From Daedaleopsis sinensis (taxonomy: Eukaryota > Basidiomycota > Agaricomycetes > Polyporales > Polyporaceae), in assembly GCA_033807695.1 (NCBI GenBank), contig CM066303.1:310001-374000 (forward strand): a stretch of DNA of 64,000 nucleotides, read 5' to 3'. This document shows, piece after piece, positions 58,495 to 64,000 of the stretch. The translations under genes and the position numbers were made by a program. The number at the start of each line of letters is the position of its first letter. Positions within the stretch are counted from its first letter, which is position 1. Below the pieces are notes generated by a model that did no database searches, was not told the origin of the DNA, and saw only the letters and a program-made list of their open reading frames with translations.

Positions 58495-59918
58495 TCAATT
58501 ACGATTAATATACGGAGGTGGTAGAGTCGACATCGATGTTGACATCTGAGACTGACTGCGCCTATCCTCGGGGTACCTCGATACCTGTACGCCACCCAGA
58601 CCAGCTGTGCCATCCGGCATTCTTCCTCCTGTCATGAGGCTGACACCGCCATCTGTCTCCATCCGCCGTGTCCTCGGATGTGACAACGCTCGTATCGAGT
58701 GAGAACGGCCCGCTCTTGCTGACTCCGTACCATCGAAGATTCCAGCAGGCTCCGATTGCCCAAAGACAGGCTGCGCTGACGGCGAGAGCACATCTGTAGG
58801 TGCGTCTTCCCGGCTCGTCGACGCGTGCGTTAGTACAGAGCCCCGAGCCTGCGCCACGGGCTCAAGTGCTTGCAGTGTGCGACCGTTGACTGCTTCTTTG
58901 GCATCCGTGTCGAAGCCTTCGAAGGAGTAGAGCCAGGGATACCATGGAAACGGATGCACCTCCGAGTCTAAGAGCAGTCACAGGATATGAGTAAAGGTCT
59001 CGCGTACTCCAGCAAAGAGCGTCGAACGAAAACGCACCGGTGGACGCAACGCGGCGTCGGATAGTGTTGCGATAGAGGAGCAGATACAGCGCCGCGAACA
59101 ATGCTGTAGCGACTAGCGTGCATCCGACGGATATGCCGGCGATGGCTCCTCCCGACAATGATGCGTGGGCTTCTGGTACCGGTGCAGAAGTATCTGCAGA
59201 TGGCGGCATAGTCATGGTTTCGGAGGTCGATGTCTTTCGTTTAGTTAGCTTCAATGTCACGCCGCATGAAAGGACCCATCCATACCTCGCCTGCCCCGGA
59301 TGACGCGGTGGTGGAGCTGAGGCTCGAAATGCCAGTACGTACTGTACTACTACTAGAAGACAGTATGCCTGCTGAGGGTCCAGACGAATGTGTCGGCGTC
59401 ATAGAAGACCAGAGCATGGATGATGAAGTCAAGCTGATGGTAGGAGGGGATGATGTGCTATAAGCCCATGACTCGGTCTTCGTGTCCGACTGCGATATCG
59501 ACGACGACGTCGTCCGCGATACGTGCCGCGGAAAGTCCAAGCAGCTTGTGTCCACGCTATCGGAGACCACGAAAATTGCAGACACCGTGGCGCTCGTGGA
59601 GTCTGTGATCGTGATTTGACCCCTTGTGCCGCCTGGGTAGGGAGGTGTCCAAGTGTATGCACGATCATCGGGCTGTATAGGGTTACGTTGGATAGGACTG
59701 ACGACGACCCCGATCTCATTATGAGTTGTCAACAGCTGCTGTACGTCCAACTCAAAAGGCGGTGTACCACCAGCCCAGGTGATAAGCGCGGGTGTGCATT
59801 GCGTGATGTCGGGGAGGGAGGAAAAGGAGAAATCCCTGGCATCGGGGTTGTACGCCATGGAGCTAGAACGTAAAACGGTGTGGACGAGGGGAGTTAGTGA
59901 ATAAGGAGGTAAGCACAT
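58495..59918 (-). CDS. Ser-Thr-rich single-pass membrane protein with C-terminal PPxY
   Basis: Exon 1 holds the ectodomain: ITQCTPALITWAGGTPPFEL, RAYTWTPPYPGGTRGQITIT and a second Cys in DTSCLDF, then a Ser/Thr-rich stalk. Exon 2 carries the TM helix (GAIAGISVGCTLVATALFAA). Exon 3 is a tail ending MSTLPPPYINRN at 58495. Same architecture as the genes at 48635 and 51237. The start is uncertain: the ATG at 59918 sits only about 11 bases from a TATA-like site, and a GTAAGC..CACTAAC..TTCTAG set between 59871 and 59930 looks like an intron, so translation may begin at the ATG at 59858 or in an upstream exon. No clear signal peptide in either reading. The PPxY suggests Rsp5-type ligase binding (inference). 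Confidence 0.7.
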
Positions 59919-60637
59919 GCTTACCTGAGGTATTTATACCCCGAGTCTGTCGCAGCACGTATAGCCAGGCACAATCATCCGGCGAGTTGCAGGCCATCAC
60001 CAGCTACCACCTATCACAGCTGAATCTTGCTGGTGAGGTGGGTGAGCGATGCACAAGGGTCAAGAAGTATGTGGAGTACGAACTGAGTCCGAGAGCTAGT
60101 GCCGACACGCATTTGAAGCGATTGCCTTCGTCTACAGTACCTTCGAGGGCAGCGATGAGTAAGAAAGCTCCTCCGTCGATGTTCAACTTTATCGTCGGTG
60201 TGCATCGGGCGGAGAACAGGCTATATCCACGTGCGGTAGCACCATAATCATGATCCGGATGATGTACGTGCGACAGAGGCGTACCTCAGTCCACCAAGCG
60301 CAGAAGCCTGACGGTACGTGCTTTGTGCTCGCTGCGTCTTGCTGCGCCGAACAATCCAAGACACGGATATCATACCAATGCCCAACAGCGTGTTCACCAG
60401 CAACGTCAGTTCGTGAGGCTGACAGCCAAGCCAATGGAGACAGACACCGTCGTGGGCTCCTCAATGATAGATGATCTGCAATGTATTCAGACACGAGAAG
60501 AAACAAGTTCGCGCTCGACGGATTGTACCAGTCGAACGTCCTGACAGTAAGGCTGGCGGGGAAGGTCAGCCTGTGCTATCATGATTGCCGCAGCTGTAGT
60601 GACGGACCAGTCACGTACCGTAATCACAATCGGACGA
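59919..60637. other. intergenic, nothing firm
   Basis: About 0.7 kb. A minus-strand frame near 60500-60640 (AAIMIAQADLPRQPYCQDVR) could be a further exon of the gene that follows if that gene splices once more. Otherwise empty. Confidence 0.35.
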
Positions 60638-61269
60638 TCATGATGAGTCGCTGCATGAGAGCCTAGGATACCACCACTCTTCTCTATCCTCCCTAACTCG
60701 CATGATCGCCACGAGGTAGATGTCCTTCAGCTGCGGTAAGCCAGCACGCACACGGGCCTCTTCGGGCGTGATGGTCCGCCCCTTCAGCCTTGCCTGGACG
60801 ATCGTGTTGTAAACCACAGCCTATTGGTACACATCTGCATAGTCAGCTCAACACATCATGCATCCGACGTTCGGACAGCACCTGATAATCTCTGAACTGT
60901 GCGTGCACGATCTGCATGACGATGTGGCCGAGCAGCAGTGGCCTGTTGTTGTCGGGGAGTTGAAGATAATGAGCAGACTTCAACGAGACATCGTGGCCTG
61001 TATACGACTTAACAGCAGAGCGTCAGTAAGAGCGTTTTTACTCTACACAGGGCAGAGTAAAGAATACTTACCTTGACGGAGTGTATCCTGACGTTTTCGG
61101 GACGAGGGACCTTGCGGCTCATGTTCTTGTACGCATAATCGAAATTATCGAGGTACCCAAGTCCGGTCTCCTCTAAGCGGGTGATGAGGTACTGTAGCGG
61201 AACCCTTTCTCCTGAGGACGAGATCTTATGCACTTCTTCCGGAGGGAACGTCGAGAGTCTTGAAGGCAT
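60638..61269 (-). CDS. hypothetical protein, about 170 aa, 3 exons
   Basis: Starts MPSRLSTFPPEEVHKISSSG at 61269. Exon 1 ends RIHSVK at 61072. Exon 2 begins SYTGHDVSLKSAHYLQLPDN and ends VHAQFRDYQ. Exon 3 begins AVVYNTIVQARLKGRTITPE and runs to a TGA at 60638 (WWYPRLSCSDSS). Phases agree at both joins. The content is soluble and mixed charge, with no known motif. A 35-nt alternative intron at the end of exon 3 would extend the protein into 60500-60640. Family not recognised. Confidence 0.5.
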
Positions 61270-61961
61270 ATCGTGAGTCGTCGTGTGGGTGTCAGTTTTA
61301 GAAGGAGGGTGCAGAGAGCGAACGGTATATATACCTCCTGTCACGACTGCTTTGTATAGTTATTCACACTGAACCTAGAGTGGCAAAGCTGCGCGCGACA
61401 AAGCGAGTCAGTAGATCATAATCCATCAACGTTAACCTTGATACTTGCCACTCGTGCAAGGATACTCTTACAAGGATCCCTTACTCCCAGTTTTGATTCT
61501 CAAAACTGCGCTTTGACTCGAAAAAGCACCGGCGGTCATTGAGATACTAGGAGTGGGAAATATGAGTGCCCGAGAGCAGATGGGAGGTCGAAGTCATGGC
61601 AGTACAATGTCAACGTTAACATGTCAGTTCAGAATCAAAGAGGCTCAAAGAGGTCGTAAACTCTTCAGCGCTTCAGCTCGCTTTGCCGTCCGGTACTCGG
61701 GCCGAGCATCCGGTGGGGGGTAGCGTAGATGTCGACGACCACGACGAGCTCACCGTGCTTCACAGCGTACGCCCTATCGTCAGCGCTGTCCACAACGACG
61801 TCCTCGACGTTCTCGCACTCTTACACAATGTAGTGAGCTTCCGAATTCCAGCGCCCGGCGGCTTATGTCGCAATTCGACGCCCATGCCGCGACATCGCCG
61901 CCGCCCGCCGCCATCATCGTTTCCCCGGCCTCCGTCGACGTGACTCTCAGGCTGCTCGACG
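61270..61961. other. divergent intergenic
   Basis: 692 bases upstream of the aminotransferase. The decamer caacgttaac occurs near 61428 and 61611. Frames seen at 61680-61960 appear to be composition shadows or 5' UTR. Confidence 0.45.
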
Positions 61962-64000
61962 ATGTCTTTGCGGTGCTCATCGTCGGCGATCGCCCGCTCT
62001 GCATCACCTTTAAGATTCCGCTCACTGTCCGCTCGCGTCTTCCGCCCTCTCTCCACCTGCAGAGTGTCATGTCAAGAGAAGCCCACATTCCCGTTTGCTG
62101 CCCGTCTCAAGGATGGCCGCGCCCTCACGCTCGATGTCTGGTCTGTCTTCAGGTTAGTGTATCTCGTCGCGTTTGCTGTGTCTGCTCATCACTCACGTCT
62201 ACACGCTTGTCGCAGTGCTGCGAACCTCCCGAAGGACTGCATCAATCTCGGACAGGGATACATGAACTTTCCCCCGCCCTCGTGGGCGCGTGAGGCCGCC
62301 GAAGAGGCGCTCCGTTCGACCGAGGGCAACCACTACTCTCCCCCGAAGGGAAGGCTCAGGCTCAGGAAGGCTTTGAAGGAGTTCTATGAGCCAAGCTTTG
62401 GGAGAGAGCTGGATGCAGAGACAGAGATCGTTGTAACGAGCGGGGCTAACGAAGGTGAGCATCTTCGCCTATTCCGAACTTCGTTTTGGCGGCAAAAGCC
62501 CCCTCGGCTACGACCGTGACACACGATTTCCTCATCCCCGTCGCCGGGGGCACCATGAGATATGACACGGCGTTACATGCTGTTCGCGTTCGGTTCCATT
62601 GGCAAAATGTGTTGTGCGTGCCACTTCACGATACATCTTGGTCCCATGCTAGTTACATGCAGCATTCTGAATGTAACCAGCATGGACAGGCTTTCAGTGG
62701 TATATTACAAGTGTCTTTGTGATGGGACACTTGGACAAAGCAAAGTCATATTTGGCCAATGATCACATTATGATCTGGATGTAACAGCTTGTTACAAGGG
62801 TCAATATCCCCGGTGCGTATCACCCGTTTCACGTCCCAGTTATCGTCCCGTTCAAGCTGGACCTTCATGCGGCGATGTGTATGCGTGACTACTGATCCTG
62901 CTCAATGACCCCGTCACCTTCGCATGATACCCCGTCTCATCAAAGAAATCTCCCCATCTCGCATGGTTGTGTTAGGCCTTCAGTCCCTCGGTCTATGCGA
63001 CAACGCAATAGGCGATGTTCCGCCCCAGAACTAACCTAGGAACTAGCCTTGTGACTGTACTCCTGGTCACAACGCTAGCTACCAGGCTAGTTCAGGTTCG
63101 GAATCCGAACACAGGCCAGTAACAACACGACACAAATTTAAGGCCACGGTATTAACAAGAGACTATCATGGGGTAAGTCTCCTTCAGGACCGGAACGCGC
63201 CTGGTAGCTCGGAGTCCAGTTCCAATGCTATCAACAAGGCTAGTTCCGAGGTAGAACATTGCCTTTCACTGGGCATATACCCCCCTTCCCATACGCCGGG
63301 GGTTTCGACCAATATCGCGTCGACTATGAGTTGGAATGACGTCATCCACGGCAAAGTCGTTCCTGCGCAGTCTTTCTCTGCTCAGAAGTTGATGCGCTGC
63401 TGCAGTCCCTGTAAATCTGCTCAATGTGCCGAACTTGAAGCACAACGAGGTATTGAACTAAAGCTATTCCATTGCTCAGGCCAATATGCTGCATTCACCG
63501 CATTCATCGAGCCCGGCGACGAAGTAATCATCCTCGAACCGTTCTTCGACCAGTACCTTGCCTCTATCGCCTTCCAGGGCGGCAAGTGCGTCTACGTCCC
63601 ACTGCATCCGAGCGCGGAACCCGCACCTGGAGTCAAGATCGGCAAGAAGCAGTGGACGGTCGACTTCGACGAGCTCGAGTACGTCATTGTCGTCTTCCAT
63701 GATCCGCTCGTGCGGCGTTCTAGCTGACTTCCGTCGCACACGCACAGGCGGGCGATGTCTCCTCGCACGAAGATGATCGTCCTCAACTCGCCGCACAACC
63801 CCGTCGGGAAGGTGTTCACGCGCGCCGAGCTCGAGAGAATCGCGCAGATCGCCGAAAAGCACAACCTCATCGTGATGTCGGACGAGGTCGTGCGTATGCG
63901 TGTCCCTGCAACCCTCGACTAATCTCTGACGACAACGCACAGTACGAGAGCCTCGTGTTCGACGGGCTCGAACACATCCGCTTCGCGACGCTCCCCCGCA
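61962..64000 (+). CDS. kynurenine/cysteine-conjugate aminotransferase-like (class I PLP), partial at the window end
   Basis: Exons 61962-62152, 62216-62454, 63480-63678, 63748-63889 and 63943 to the edge. The first about 45 residues (MSLRCSSSAIARSASPLRFR...) are Arg/Ser-rich without acids, a likely mitochondrial presequence. Then come LKDGRALTLDVWSVFSAANL, CINLGQGYMNFPPPSWAREA, NHYSPPKGRLRLRKAL, VVTSGANE-GQYAAFTAFIEP, LEPFFDQYLASIAFQGG, MIVLNSPHNPVGKVF (PLP-binding Asn) and LIVMSDEV-YESLVFDG. This is fold-type I aminotransferase of the KAT group, which transaminates kynurenine or glutamine to 2-oxo acids. The Schiff-base Lys lies beyond the window. The second intron is 1,025 nt and contains a MITE-like element; splicing across it restores frame (G-Q-Y). 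Confidence 0.88.
63035..63252. mobile_element. MITE-like element, 218 bp, with 18-bp terminal inverted repeats, inside an intron
   Basis: cctaggaactagccttgt at 63035-63052 is inverted at 63235-63252 (acaaggctagttccgagg) with one mismatch in 18. No coding frame lies inside. Subterminal inverted pieces (ctagccttgtgac at 63043 against gtcacaacgctag at 63066; gttcgga/tccgaac at 63096-63110) add hairpin potential, as is common in MITEs. AGAAC occurs just outside both ends but is not flush on the left, so the target-site duplication is unproven. It lies in the long second intron of the aminotransferase gene. Confidence 0.6.

Noticed and set aside
61780..62088. minus-strand frames over the aminotransferase start
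   Set aside because: Antisense to the presequence and first exon; no motif or splice support.

Overview
The window looks like nuclear DNA from a basidiomycete fungus, most likely an agaricomycete wood-decay species of the polypore type. The evidence is intron-dense genes (2 to 12 exons, mostly 50-70 nt introns with GT/AG ends and CTAAC/CTGAC branch sites), strong C/G preference at third codon positions, no operons, and families typical of Agaricomycetes: DUF6533/DUF6534-like membrane proteins, basidiomycete-type P450s, GMC oxidoreductases, a barwin-like small secreted protein and fungal cyclase-family hydrolases. Gene models were spliced by hand. Where exon sums are given, they closed in frame.

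Layout. 0-8.7 kb: a YML020W-like alpha/beta hydrolase (+), tail to tail with an aldo-keto reductase (-), then a divergent small conserved gene (+). 8.7-11 kb: gene-poor, with one decayed coding fragment. 11-22 kb: housekeeping-like block with a JmjC/cupin protein (-), a Ser-rich coiled-coil protein (+), a TLDc/OXR1-type protein (+) and an F-box-like protein (+). 22-29.3 kb: a DUF6533-type membrane protein (-), a multi-pass membrane protein (-) and a secreted barwin-like protein (-), separated by decayed sequence. 29-33.6 kb: poorly resolved, GC-rich in part.

33.6-46.3 kb: an accessory metabolic block with a cytochrome P450 (-), a retroelement RNase H relic, a metal-dependent cyclase-family enzyme (+), a DUF6534-like relic and a second, closely related P450 (+). 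The P450s share intron positions, including a 14-nt micro-exon that carries the I-helix Glu-Thr pair. 48.6-60 kb: three Ser/Thr-rich single-pass membrane proteins with a KRE9/KNH1-like ectodomain pattern, two of them ending in a PPxY motif; a GMC oxidoreductase (-); and a paralogue (+) of the multi-pass protein at 25 kb. 60.6-64 kb: an unknown gene (-) and a kynurenine-aminotransferase-like gene (+) that runs off the window. One intron of the aminotransferase gene is 1,025 nt and holds a MITE-like element with 18-bp terminal inverted repeats.

Functional links are inference only. The P450 pair plus cyclase, possibly with the GMC oxidoreductase 7 kb further on, is a plausible small oxidative-metabolism cluster. 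I see no CRISPR array, rRNA or tRNA and no complete transposon.
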